Of a stretch of DNA of 64,000 nt, positions 34,361 to 42,022 are shown piece after piece. This DNA is from Leifsonia sp. PS1209. Its GTDB lineage: Bacteria > Actinomycetota > Actinomycetes > Actinomycetales > Microbacteriaceae. Numbering within the stretch: position 1 is the stretch's first letter; each line of letters begins with the position of its first letter. The position numbers were made by a program, and so were the translations under genes. The stretch covers positions 3,348,001 to 3,412,000 of the forward strand of contig NZ_CP051154.1 of NCBI RefSeq assembly GCF_012317045.1, in the 5' to 3' direction. The notes under the pieces were generated by a model that saw nothing but the letters and a program-made list of their open reading frames with translations, was not told the DNA's origin and made no database searches.

Positions 34361-35438
34361 GATCGGGTACTGGGACACCGCGATCACTCACAAGGGCGAT
34401 GCACTCAACGCGTTCGTCAATGACTACTTCGCCGACCCGGACAAGCACACTCTCATCATCGGGGGCGCCGGCTTCGACCCACGCTCGCCCTTGGTCGCGA
34501 CAACACTTGCCAAGGCAATTCGCGGCAGCGTGAGAATTGCGCTCATTCAGGAGGTCCGCCAAGAATCCGACCCAGAGCTCAAAGTGAATGCTGAAGCGAA
34601 TACCGCGGAGATCCTGGAGTCGATCCCTGACCACGTAATCATCGACATCGACATCTTCGACCCTCACGGTTCGGTCGTCGGGGGCCGTCGGCTCGCCAGC
34701 CAGCTCTACGCACTGGACTTTGCGGCATACACAGACATCGTCATCGACATCAGCGCGTTGTCGGTCGGAATCAGCTTCCCGACAATCGCGACGCTCCGGC
34801 ACGTTCTTCAGAGCAAAGAGGCTGATTACAATCTCCATGTCTTCGTCGCTCACCAGCCGGAGCTCGACAGCCGAATCCGCCCCATCCCGAGCGAGGAAGC
34901 GACTACCGTTCACGGGTTCGCGAACAAGTTCGCGCTCACCGCGGGTACCCAGCGGGTGGCAACTCTTTGGCTTCCGCAGCTCGCGACCGGTCGCGCAAGC
35001 ACGTTGCAGCGAATCCATGAAAAGGTCCAGCCTGACGAAGTCTGCCCGATCATCCCTTTTCCGTCGGTCGATCCGCGAGCCGGTGACGAGCTTCTTGTGG
35101 AACTCCTCAGTTCCGATGATGTTATCTGGCAGCCTGACCCCCGAGACCTCGTTTACGCCGACGAGAGCGACCCACTCGACCTGTATCGAACTATTCTTCG
35201 TTTGCACGAGCTTCGACAAGAGGTGTTTGAAGGGGTCGGAGGTTCCCGCGTGGTGCTCTCACCGATCGGCAGCAAGGTGATGGCGCTCGGTGCGCTTCTC
35301 GCGGCGATCGAGAAAGAGCTGCCCGTGATCTACGTTGAGGACTACGCGTACGAAATCGTCGCTGACGGGTCCCCGGTCACGGACGAACCAGAGTTGATGC
35401 ACGTCTGGCTGGAACGTCCCGAGCCCTTGGCGTTGTAG
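34353..35438 (+). CDS. Unclassified Rossmann-like protein, cargo operon gene 3
   Basis: 361 residues, alpha/beta throughout. It starts with HTLIIGGAGFDPRSPLVATT, a Gly-rich loop after a strand. Middle segments are VIIDIDIFDPHGSVVGGRR and YTDIVIDISALSVGISFPTI. Near the C-terminus is SRVVLSPIGSKVMALGALLA followed by PVIYVEDYAYE. The GSK-x-x-ALG segment recalls ligand-binding loops of CARF-like or other nucleotide-binding Rossmann proteins, but I cannot assign a family. Its strict coupling to the ATPase (8-nt overlap) shows it is part of the same system. Confidence 0.6.
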   Translation: MPEIGYWDTAITHKGDALNAFVNDYFADPDKHTLIIGGAGFDPRSPLVATTLAKAIRGSVRIALIQEVRQESDPELKVNAEANTAEILESIPDHVIIDIDIFDPHGSVVGGRRLASQLYALDFAAYTDIVIDISALSVGISFPTIATLRHVLQSKEADYNLHVFVAHQPELDSRIRPIPSEEATTVHGFANKFALTAGTQRVATLWLPQLATGRASTLQRIHEKVQPDEVCPIIPFPSVDPRAGDELLVELLSSDDVIWQPDPRDLVYADESDPLDLYRTILRLHELRQEVFEGVGGSRVVLSPIGSKVMALGALLAAIEKELPVIYVEDYAYEIVADGSPVTDEPELMHVWLERPEPLAL

Positions 35439-35519
35439 TCCGCCAACCTGGCGCCGCCTTCTGCTGCATCCCGTCCGTGGGCGAAGTAGGTGCAGCTGAT
35501 GCCTCTCACGCTGGCATGC

Positions 35520-35771
35520 CGACTGTTTGCCGCACTTGGTTGGTGAGGAGGTCATTTCCCGCGTTGTCGCAGCAGTCACCGACACTGCCCATGGGCGGAA
35601 CACCGGCGGCCTTCTCAGCCTCCGCTTTGGCGAAGTCGTCCTCGGCCACCCACCGCTACAACGCGGAGTTCGAGATGCCGAGCTCGCCAGCGACCTGCAA
35701 CAACGGTCGGTCGCGGATCCGGACTAACTCGATCGCACGAACACGGAACTCCCGAGGAAACGTCTAGCCAT
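35520..35771 (-). pseudogene. IS3-family transposase remnant (OrfA start fused to OrfB piece)
   Basis: From ATG 35771 the reading is MARRF, then after a frameshift PREFRVRAIELVRIRDRPLL and QVAGELGISNSAL, a TAG where His is usual, then RWVAEDDF. That is the OrfA HTH of IS3-type elements. It then jumps to MGSVGDCCDNAGND, an OrfB (DDE domain) sequence, so most of the element has been deleted. It is non-functional. Confidence 0.75.
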
Positions 35772-36071
35772 AAGGACCAACCTCCCGAACCAATAAGGCC
35801 GATGCTAAGTGACCGAAGACAGGGAACACCAAACACCAGGGAGAAAGAAACCAAAGCCAAAGAGAAGAGCGAATGCACGCAGGCACTTTAGGTGGACCAC
35901 TCCTCGACGCCCGGAATGACGGCGGCCTCGTGTAAACCAGGTTGCTTGATAAATCTGGGTACTCAATCACGCGACTCGGCCCACGCGCGTCGGCGACAAG
36001 CAAACCGAGTAATGGCGCGACCAGACGGCGGAGGAAGGTGCTACCAGCCATTGTCTAGGCTTGGCTACTAG

Positions 36072-36085
36072 GGTACTTTGGTACC
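36072..36085. promoter_or_regulatory. Palindrome upstream of the RHH gene (putative operator)
   Basis: GGTAC-n4-GTACC, 23 nt before the ATG of the ribbon-helix-helix protein. Antitoxins of this type usually bind such sites to repress their own operon. The role is inferred from position and symmetry. Confidence 0.45.
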
Positions 36086-36108
36086 ACTCCAAACGAGAGA
36101 CTGGAACA

Positions 36109-36372
36109 ATGTCCGCCACCCAGAGTCCCGTAAAGGTCGATGCGACCACCGACCGGCTTATCAGCGACGCTGCACACTTCCTCGGTCGAACGAAGAAGGA
36201 CATCGTCAGCGACGCTGTCCGCGAATACGTTGAGGTGCACCGCGACGAACTCAACGCGGCGATCAAGGAGTCGTTGTCGCGCTTCGACGGATCGAAGTAT
36301 GCCGCAGTGTCTGTATTGACCGGCATGAGCGCAGCCGAGCTCGAGGAGCTTGGCGGACTCCCCACCGAGTAG
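36109..36372 (+). CDS. Ribbon-helix-helix protein, putative antitoxin
   Basis: 87 residues. The RHH/CopG fold shows as VKVDATTDRLISDAAHFLG, then RTKKDIVSDAVREYVEVHRD. The tail (SVLTGMSAAELEELGGLPTE) could bind a partner. It is followed after 3 nt by a 268-residue gene of unknown type, the layout of an antitoxin-toxin pair. ATG 36109 is chosen because the palindrome at 36072 would otherwise be inside the gene. The frame is open to 36061. Confidence 0.7.
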   Translation: MSATQSPVKVDATTDRLISDAAHFLGRTKKDIVSDAVREYVEVHRDELNAAIKESLSRFDGSKYAAVSVLTGMSAAELEELGGLPTE

Positions 36373-36375
36373 CCC

Positions 36376-37182
36376 GTGGCCGACACTTCGCCCGTTCGCC
36401 CCACCAGGAGGGCACTCTCGGATCTGCGTATCGATGTGCCAAAGCTCGATGTTCCGCTCAGCGAACTCGAGCATCCTCTTATCGTTCGCGCCCAAGCAGT
36501 TCCGCACATGGTGGCCGCCAACTCGGCTGAACGAATTCTTTCGCTAACGGACCGCGTCTGGCTCAAAGTGAAGACGGGTGCATGGCGGGGCGCCGCGGGA
36601 AACGTGCGCGGTGCAGTCGATGACAGCCCCCGCGCAGCGCTCGAAACCGGAGAGGCTTGGTGGTGGCTGACCGCCGGCGGTGCGCGACAAAACGACTCGC
36701 CTCAACACGACTTCTATTCGCGGCTGGATTCCGAGGCACATGCTGCCGGCCCGAATAGCTGCTCGACGGATTTCCTCCTGCCGCAAGCATGGGATGTAAA
36801 ACGACTCGAAGCGGAGCTGGCTCTCGCGCTCGTAGAGGCGGTTCCGCCGTTAGTGAGACGCGCGGCCTCACTCTCGATGCAAGAAGGCGATATCCGCGGA
36901 TTCACCTACGGTCCTACCGACGTCCGGGTCCGGATCCGGATGCTCAACGACGGTCAGGTCTACTTGGCAATCAGCTCGGTCGGAGCAACCGACCCCGACT
37001 TTTTCGCGCTCCTGCTCTCAGCATTTGACGGCCTCACCGTGGACGACTGGCTCCCTGAGCCTGGCCCACATCTGAAGATTCAGCCCGAACCTGGCGGAAT
37101 TTTATGGTCGACGATTCTGACGCCCGAGGCACAGCAGTCGCTGCTCGGAGAGATCGACGGCGACGTAACTTCAAACGAATGA
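36376..37182 (+). CDS. Unknown protein paired with the RHH gene (candidate toxin)
   Basis: 268 residues from GTG 36376, 3 nt after the RHH stop. It has a Pro-rich basic start (SPVRPTRRALSDLRIDVPK) and mixed alpha/beta content, with WLTAGGARQNDSPQHDFYSR and RIRMLNDGQVYLAISSVGA. No catalytic motif or family is recognised. A toxin role is inferred only from the coupling to an RHH gene and the location on a mobile element. It is larger than most type II toxins. Confidence 0.55.
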   Translation: MADTSPVRPTRRALSDLRIDVPKLDVPLSELEHPLIVRAQAVPHMVAANSAERILSLTDRVWLKVKTGAWRGAAGNVRGAVDDSPRAALETGEAWWWLTAGGARQNDSPQHDFYSRLDSEAHAAGPNSCSTDFLLPQAWDVKRLEAELALALVEAVPPLVRRAASLSMQEGDIRGFTYGPTDVRVRIRMLNDGQVYLAISSVGATDPDFFALLLSAFDGLTVDDWLPEPGPHLKIQPEPGGILWSTILTPEAQQSLLGEIDGDVTSNE

Positions 37183-37346
37183 TCGGATGCCCCGCTGACA
37201 GCGAAAGAGGCGGTCCATGGTTCGTGGGCGTGACTACATTTTGACTACAAACCTCCGAGATTCAATGTGATCTAACGTGATCTCAGAGCATCTACTTCCG
37301 CGGAAAATCAAGGATCTGTCACTGTACGGGGCCCATGTCACGCCCT
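37183..37346. other. Right end of the element
   Basis: 164 bp without a gene. It carries the second integrase-type repeat (37231-37250) and AT-rich repeats GTGATCTAACGTGATCTCAG near 37268. These would suit integrase or excisionase binding. Confidence 0.5.
37231..37250. repeat. Integrase arm-type site, right
   Basis: An exact copy of the 20-bp sequence at 26074-26093 in the same orientation. It lies about 97 bp inside attR. Confidence 0.65.
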
Positions 37347-37404
37347 GCGTTCGACTGAAAATCGAAAGGTCACCGGATCGATGCCGGTCGGAGCCACCAG
37401 AGAA
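37347..37404 (+). other. attR: 58-bp core repeat
   Basis: An exact copy of 25949-26006 (anticodon stem to just past CCA of tRNA-Phe). The 5' part of a tRNA is missing, so it is not a functional tRNA gene. Confidence 0.93.
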
Positions 37405-37430
37405 AACCCCCGGTTCGCCGGGGGTTTTTT
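37405..37430 (+). terminator. Original tRNA-Phe terminator
   Basis: CCCCCGG-TTCG-CCGGGGG followed by six T, directly after attR. Before the element inserted, this would have terminated tRNA-Phe. Confidence 0.85.
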
Positions 37431-37498
37431 GTTGGCCCGACGACGCCCCGGCCGCGCATCCAGACTGTGCCGCTAGCGTGGCAGCGGAAGGAGAACGC

Positions 37499-37966
37499 AT
37501 GCTCGCCGACGGCATCTCGATGAACACCCGCACGTGGCGCCGCCTGTTCATCCTCCTGATCGCGGTCGCGGGCATCGTCACGGGCCTCCTGGCCATGCAC
37601 GTGGTCAGCACACCGGTGAGCCAATCGCACGAATTCGCCGCGTCCCACGTGGCGGCCGGTGTCGCGGACCAGGCTCCGTCTCACGGAACCGCCGCGGACC
37701 CCTGGGCTCTCCCTGCGGCGATGTCAGCCACGGGAACGACCAGCGCCTGCGCCGCCGGCGGTTGCGACCCGATGCACGACATGACCGTCATGGTGTGCAC
37801 GCTCGCGCTGCTCGCCGCGACCATCCTGCTGCTGGCTCCCGCTCTGGCCAGGGCTCTGCTCGGTGCCGGCACTCGCGCCGCACCCTCCACCCTGATCCGG
37901 ACGGCCGCCAGGACCATCGGATGGTCGCCGCCGTCTTTTCTTGCTCTCTCCGTCGACCGCAGATGA
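37499..37966 (+). CDS. DUF6153 family membrane protein
   Basis: 155 residues. A transmembrane helix at about 19-35 (LFILLIAVAGIVTGLLAMHV), a His/Ala-rich extracytoplasmic loop with CAAGGCDPMHDMTVM (two Cys and Met/His), and a second helix (VCTLALLAATILLLAPALAR). This is the DUF6153 layout, commonly found next to DUF305 genes, as here. The Met/His/Cys-rich loop suggests metal, perhaps copper, but this is inference. GAAGGAG lies 6 nt before ATG 37499. Confidence 0.75.
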   Translation: MLADGISMNTRTWRRLFILLIAVAGIVTGLLAMHVVSTPVSQSHEFAASHVAAGVADQAPSHGTAADPWALPAAMSATGTTSACAAGGCDPMHDMTVMVCTLALLAATILLLAPALARALLGAGTRAAPSTLIRTAARTIGWSPPSFLALSVDRR

Positions 37967-38043
37967 CGCACGCTGCACCCCGCGCGGTGGTGCTTCAGCC
38001 TGCCCAACATCTGCACATCCACACGACGAAAGAGACAATCCAC

Positions 38044-38649
38044 ATGAACATCAGACTGATCGCGCTCGCCTCCGGCGCCCTCCTGACCGCAACGGCACTG
38101 GCCGGATGCACCCCCGGCCCCTCCGGGGACGGCTCCGGGATGGGGAACATGCCGGGGATGGACCACAGCTCCAGCACGGACGCCGCGACCTCCGACCACA
38201 ACCACGCAGACGTCACGTTCGCGATGGAGATGGTAGCCCACCATCAGCAGGCCATCGAGATGTCCGACACCCTGCTGGCCAAGCAGGGTGTCGACGCGCA
38301 GGTGACCGGGCTCGCGCAGAAGATCAAGGCTGCTCAACAGCCGGAGATCGACACCATGAACGGGTGGCTCCGGACCTGGGGGCAGGAGACCGGCATGGGC
38401 GGTATGGACATGGACGGCAGCGGCATGATGTCGCAGCAGGACATGGACGCGCTCACCGCGGCGTCCGGCACCGAGGCATCCCGGCTGTTCCTTACCCAGA
38501 TGATCCAGCACCACGAGGGCGCCGTCACCATGGCGACGGCCGAGACCGAAAAGGGACAGGCGACCGACGCCGTCGCGCTGGCGAAGAAGATCGTCACAGC
38601 GCAGACCGCCGAGATCGCCGAGATGAAGAAGCTCCTCGCGAGCCTCTGA
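38044..38649 (+). CDS. DUF305 family lipoprotein
   Basis: 201 residues. Lipobox LAGC with the modified Cys at 22. A Met/Gly/Ser-rich linker (GMGNMPGMDHSSS) precedes a DUF305 four-helix domain with the two signature sites MVAHHQQAIEM and MIQHHEGAVTMA, and a Met-rich middle (GMGGMDMDGSGMM). DUF305 proteins are linked to copper handling and stress on the outer face of the membrane. It is 77 nt downstream of the DUF6153 gene and probably co-transcribed with it. Confidence 0.88.
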   Translation: MNIRLIALASGALLTATALAGCTPGPSGDGSGMGNMPGMDHSSSTDAATSDHNHADVTFAMEMVAHHQQAIEMSDTLLAKQGVDAQVTGLAQKIKAAQQPEIDTMNGWLRTWGQETGMGGMDMDGSGMMSQQDMDALTAASGTEASRLFLTQMIQHHEGAVTMATAETEKGQATDAVALAKKIVTAQTAEIAEMKKLLASL

Positions 38650-38710
38650 CCTCTCTGGTCGAACGCGGGCGCCGTCACCTCTCTCCGGAGTCGTGGCGGC
38701 GCCCGTCGCC

Positions 38711-39295
38711 TCAGTTGCCCTCCCGTGCTTCCCGCCCAGCGTCGTAGTCGAGCAGCAGTGCGCCGGTGTCGAGCCGGCGGGAGCCGACCAGCGTCAGGTC
38801 GGTGGCGGGGATTCCGTCGGCGAAGATGGAGCGTCCGGAGCCGGCCAGGCGCGGCATCAGCAGCAGGCGGTAGTGGTCGACGAGGCCGGTTGTCGCCAGG
38901 GCCGCGACGAGGGAGATGCCGCCGACGGCGACGATTTCACCGTCGTGGCGCTGCTTGATGCGGGTGACCGCCTCGTCCAGCGGGCCGCGCTCGACGGTGG
39001 CGTTCCATCCCGGCTGCTCGAGAGTGTCCGAGATGACCACCTTCGGCAGGCGGTTCATGGTGCGGGCGAACGCGCGGTACTCGTCGCCGTTCTCGGCGGT
39101 GTCCGCTGTCGGCCAGTACGCCGCGTTGAACTCGAAGGCGGTGCGTCCGTACACGAGCAGCTGGCCGTCGTGCGCGTTCGCGCCCGACCAGTACTGCTGC
39201 ATCTCGTCGGACCAGTCCGGCGAAATCAGACTGCCGTCCGCCCGCTCGGTGAATCCGTCGATGGTCATGAACATCGCGACGGTGAGTGTTCCCAT
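38711..39295 (-). CDS. Dihydrofolate reductase family (RibD C-terminal) protein
   Basis: 194 residues. A RibD_C/DHFR-like reductase: MTIDGFTERADGSL, LLVYGRTAFE, LPKVVISDTL and EIVAVGGISLVAALATTGLV are typical. Members reduce pteridine- or flavin-like compounds with NADPH; the substrate is unknown. It is 27 nt downstream of the MFS gene, in the same direction. Confidence 0.87.
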   Translation of the reverse strand: MGTLTVAMFMTIDGFTERADGSLISPDWSDEMQQYWSGANAHDGQLLVYGRTAFEFNAAYWPTADTAENGDEYRAFARTMNRLPKVVISDTLEQPGWNATVERGPLDEAVTRIKQRHDGEIVAVGGISLVAALATTGLVDHYRLLLMPRLAGSGRSIFADGIPATDLTLVGSRRLDTGALLLDYDAGREAREGN

Positions 39296-39322
39296 TGTCG
39301 TTGTCCTTCTGTCGGTGGCGCG

Positions 39323-40546
39323 TTATCGGGTGGGACGGGTGGTGGATGCAGTGGTGGATGCGCTGCGCCGCACGAGCGTGAGGACGAACGGCAGTGCCAC
39401 GGCGAGGGCGAGGAAAGCGACGGCCGGCCCGACCAGGGCGGCGAGGGCGCTGACCGCGAACGCGCCCGCCGCCATCCCGCCGTCGTAGCCCGCGTTCCAG
39501 AGGGCACTGACGGTGGCGAACTGGCGTTCGTCGGCGCGCTCGTACATGGCGGAGATGGTGCTGTTCTGCAGGGCGCCGAAGCCGAGGCCGAAGACCACAC
39601 CGCCGGCGAGCACGAGTGGAGCGCTGGCAGCCGCCGCCATCGCGGCCATACCGGCGGCGGAGAGGGCGATGCCGGGGAGGAACAGGCGGCGGTGCCCGAG
39701 ACGGTCGCCGTACCGGCCGGCGAGCCAGCGTCCCAGCCCCGCCGCGGCCGGCTGCACCAGCAGCAGGGCGGGAGCGAGAGCGGAGGCGGAGCCGGTCAGC
39801 GCACCGGGGACACAGGTGACGACCACCCCGGCGACGGCAGCGGAGGCCGCGAACACGAGCGCCGGCCGCAGCAGTTCCGGGGAGCGCAGACCCGCGAGGA
39901 TGCTGGCTCCCGACCGTCCGGAGGTTCGCGAGGAGACCCGCGCCGTCTGCGCCCCTGCTGCCCGCCCGGGCAGCCCGCCGACCGAGGCCACCGCGAGCAG
40001 AGGCACCGCCCCGGCGATCGCGAACACCCATCCGGGACCAGCCACGGCGCTGAGTGTCACCCCGAGCGGCAGCGCGAGCAGCGACGGAACGGCGCTCACC
40101 AGCCCGGCGAGCGCGAGGCCCTCGCCGCGGCGATCGGGCGGGACGATCGCAGCGGTCACCGCGCCTCCCGCGACGATCGCCAGCGCGAAGCCCAGGCCCC
40201 GCAGCACGCCCGTGGACACCAGAACGGGAAGGGACACCGAGAACAGCAGGACGAACGTCGACGCTCCGAGCAGCACGAGCCCCGCCGCGAGGACCACCCG
40301 GACGCCGACCCGCTGCATCAACCACGGCGAGGCGAGCTCGCCGGCGACGGTCGCCGCGAGCAGCGCGCCGTTGGCGACGCCGCCGCCGACCGGCGAGGTC
40401 GCGTCCGCAAGCAGCGGCACGGCGGCGAGCGGGAGAAAGAAGCCCACGGAGCAGGCGACGATCGAGACGAAGCGCAGCAGGAGCGGACGCGTCACCAGCG
40501 GGGAACGCTGCGGAAGGGCGGTGATGCCGAGGCTCATGGTGGTCAT
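39323..40546 (-). CDS. MFS transporter
   Basis: 407 residues with about 12 membrane helices and the MFS loop motifs RVVLAAGLVLLGAST and RWLAGRYGDRLGHRR. It is a secondary transporter, perhaps an exporter of small molecules. It is divergent from the MocR regulator with a gap of under 50 nt, the usual arrangement of a regulator and the transporter it controls. Confidence 0.87.
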   Translation of the reverse strand: MTTMSLGITALPQRSPLVTRPLLLRFVSIVACSVGFFLPLAAVPLLADATSPVGGGVANGALLAATVAGELASPWLMQRVGVRVVLAAGLVLLGASTFVLLFSVSLPVLVSTGVLRGLGFALAIVAGGAVTAAIVPPDRRGEGLALAGLVSAVPSLLALPLGVTLSAVAGPGWVFAIAGAVPLLAVASVGGLPGRAAGAQTARVSSRTSGRSGASILAGLRSPELLRPALVFAASAAVAGVVVTCVPGALTGSASALAPALLLVQPAAAGLGRWLAGRYGDRLGHRRLFLPGIALSAAGMAAMAAAASAPLVLAGGVVFGLGFGALQNSTISAMYERADERQFATVSALWNAGYDGGMAAGAFAVSALAALVGPAVAFLALAVALPFVLTLVRRSASTTASTTRPTR

Positions 40547-40593
40547 GGAAACGACCCTAAATTCGGGGTGGCATGGCGGTAAGATCCATTCGC

Positions 40594-42012
40594 ATGGCGG
40601 TGGAGTGGTCCAATTCGAGTCCCGAGCTGCTGGTCCGGCTGGACCGCGACTCCGGCGTTCCCCTGCGCGCCCAGCTGCAGTCGCAAGTGCGGGCCGCGAT
40701 CCAGGATGGGCGGCTCGCGACGGGCGAACGGCTCCCCTCCTCGCGCGATTTCGCGGCGAGCCTCGGCGTGGCGCGCGGAACGGTCCAGGACTGCTACGAG
40801 CAGTTGCGGTCGGAGGGCTACCTCGTCGCGCAGACCGGGTCGGCGACGCGCGTCGCCGCGGTGCAGGTCGAGCCGGTCGAGGGAGTCGGAGAGGCGCCGA
40901 CCGCCGGGGTGCAGCACGACCTACCCGCCCGGGTCGCCGACTTCGCGTCGGGAGTCCCCGACCTCGGCACGATCCCGCGCGACGACTGGACGTGGGCGAT
41001 CCGCGAAGCGACGAGGAGCGCCCCGAACGCCGCCTTCGACTACGGCGACCCGCGCGGAGACCCGAGCCTGCGGGAGGTGGTCGCCGCGTACCTCCGGCGC
41101 GTCAGGGGGATGAACGCTCGGTCTGCCCAGATCGTCGTGTGCGCGGGATTCGCCCAGGGCGTCGCGCTCACGTTCCGCGCACTCGCCCGGCGCGGCATCG
41201 CCACGATGGCGGTGGAGGATCCCGGCTCGATCGGCACGGTCACGCGCGCGGCGGAGGCGGTCGGCGGCTCGGCCGTGCCCGTGCCGGTGGACGAGCTCGG
41301 CATCGACGTGGCGGCGCTCGACGCGAGTGGAGCACGCGCGGTGGTGCTGACCCCCGCGCACCAGTGGCCGACCGGCGTCGTTCTCGCCCCCGAGCGGCGC
41401 CGCGAGCTGCTCGCCTGGGCCGTGCGCCGCGACGGCATCATCGTGGAGGACGACTACGACGCCGAGTTCCGCTACGACCGCGAACCGATCGGATCGTTGC
41501 AGGGGCTGGCGCCGGACCGGGTGGTCACGCTCGGAACCGTGAGCAAGTCACTCGCGCCCGCCCTGCGCCTGGGCTGGACGGTGACGCCGGCCTGGCTCGC
41601 AGACGAAGTGGCGGCCGCGAAGGAGTCCGCCGACCGCGGCGCACCGACGCTCGACCAGCTCGCCCTCGCCCGTCTCATCGAGTCCGGACGCTACGACCGG
41701 CACCTCCGCCGGATGCGCACCCTCTACGCCGCCCGCCGCGACGCGCTCGCCTCTGCTCTGCTGGCGCACGCGCCGACGGTGAGACTGACCGGCCTGGCGG
41801 CGGGGTTCCACGCGGTCGCCCACCTGGCACCGGATGCGGACGAGCAGCAGATCGTCGACGAGGCCCGCACGCGCGGGGTCGCGCTCTACGGGATGAGCAC
41901 GTACCGCTCGACGAACAGCCCGCATCCGCCGCAGCTGGTGTTCGGGTTCGGCAACACGTCGGAGGAGTCGATCCGCGCTGGGGTGGCGGCCCTCGCCGAC
42001 CTGCTCCGGTGA
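40594..42012 (+). CDS. MocR/PdxR family regulator (GntR HTH fused to aminotransferase)
   Basis: 472 residues. An N-terminal GntR winged helix (LRAQLQSQVRAAIQDGRL, LPSSRDFAASLGVARGTVQD) is joined to a type I aminotransferase-like domain with the PLP lysine in LGTVSKSLAPALRLGW and the DYDAEFRYDREPIGSLQGL region. Such proteins sense PLP or amino-type ligands. An ATG at 40573 is also possible. I prefer 40594 because TAAGAT (40580-40585) lies 8 nt upstream, fitting a leaderless start, and the protein then begins like other MocR proteins. Confidence 0.88.
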   Translation: MAVEWSNSSPELLVRLDRDSGVPLRAQLQSQVRAAIQDGRLATGERLPSSRDFAASLGVARGTVQDCYEQLRSEGYLVAQTGSATRVAAVQVEPVEGVGEAPTAGVQHDLPARVADFASGVPDLGTIPRDDWTWAIREATRSAPNAAFDYGDPRGDPSLREVVAAYLRRVRGMNARSAQIVVCAGFAQGVALTFRALARRGIATMAVEDPGSIGTVTRAAEAVGGSAVPVPVDELGIDVAALDASGARAVVLTPAHQWPTGVVLAPERRRELLAWAVRRDGIIVEDDYDAEFRYDREPIGSLQGLAPDRVVTLGTVSKSLAPALRLGWTVTPAWLADEVAAAKESADRGAPTLDQLALARLIESGRYDRHLRRMRTLYAARRDALASALLAHAPTVRLTGLAAGFHAVAHLAPDADEQQIVDEARTRGVALYGMSTYRSTNSPHPPQLVFGFGNTSEESIRAGVAALADLLR

Positions 42013-42022
42013 CGTGCCCGCA

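Larger units (their letters stand above)
35439..36108. other. Intergenic region with IS3 remnant
   Basis: 670 bp. 35520-35771 is a decayed IS3-family transposase on the minus strand. The remainder (35772-36071) shows no gene. It ends in the promoter/operator of the RHH gene (36072-36085). Confidence 0.5.
25949..37404. mobile_element. 11.4-kb integrative element in tRNA-Phe
   Basis: Bounded by 58-bp direct repeats of the tRNA-Phe 3' half. It has a tyrosine integrase next to attL pointing toward the tRNA, and a 20-bp integrase-site-like repeat near each end. It has no phage structural, replication or conjugation genes, so it is a small genomic island that would need help to transfer. Cargo: a SIS-HAD/PfkB pair, a PRTase/AAA+/Rossmann operon, an IS3 remnant and an RHH-led pair. 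Its codon use is visibly less G/C-extreme than in the flanking chromosome. Confidence 0.92.

Noticed and set aside
34353..35438. Calling the third cargo protein a CARF or SAVED sensor
   Set aside because: Only loose similarity of a GSK-x-x-ALG loop; no motif strong enough and no CBASS or CRISPR partner nearby.
27285..35771. Amber (TAG) recoding, since three interrupted frames carry an in-frame TAG
   Set aside because: All three are in relic-like regions, two of them also have frameshifts, and many certain genes here end in TAG. No suppressor tRNA is seen. Gene decay is simpler.
25949..37404. Prophage
   Set aside because: No capsid, tail, terminase, lysis or replication genes; only an integrase and cargo.
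37347..37422. Second tRNA-Phe gene
   Set aside because: Only the 3' part from the anticodon stem is present; the D-arm and 5' acceptor strand are missing. It is attR.
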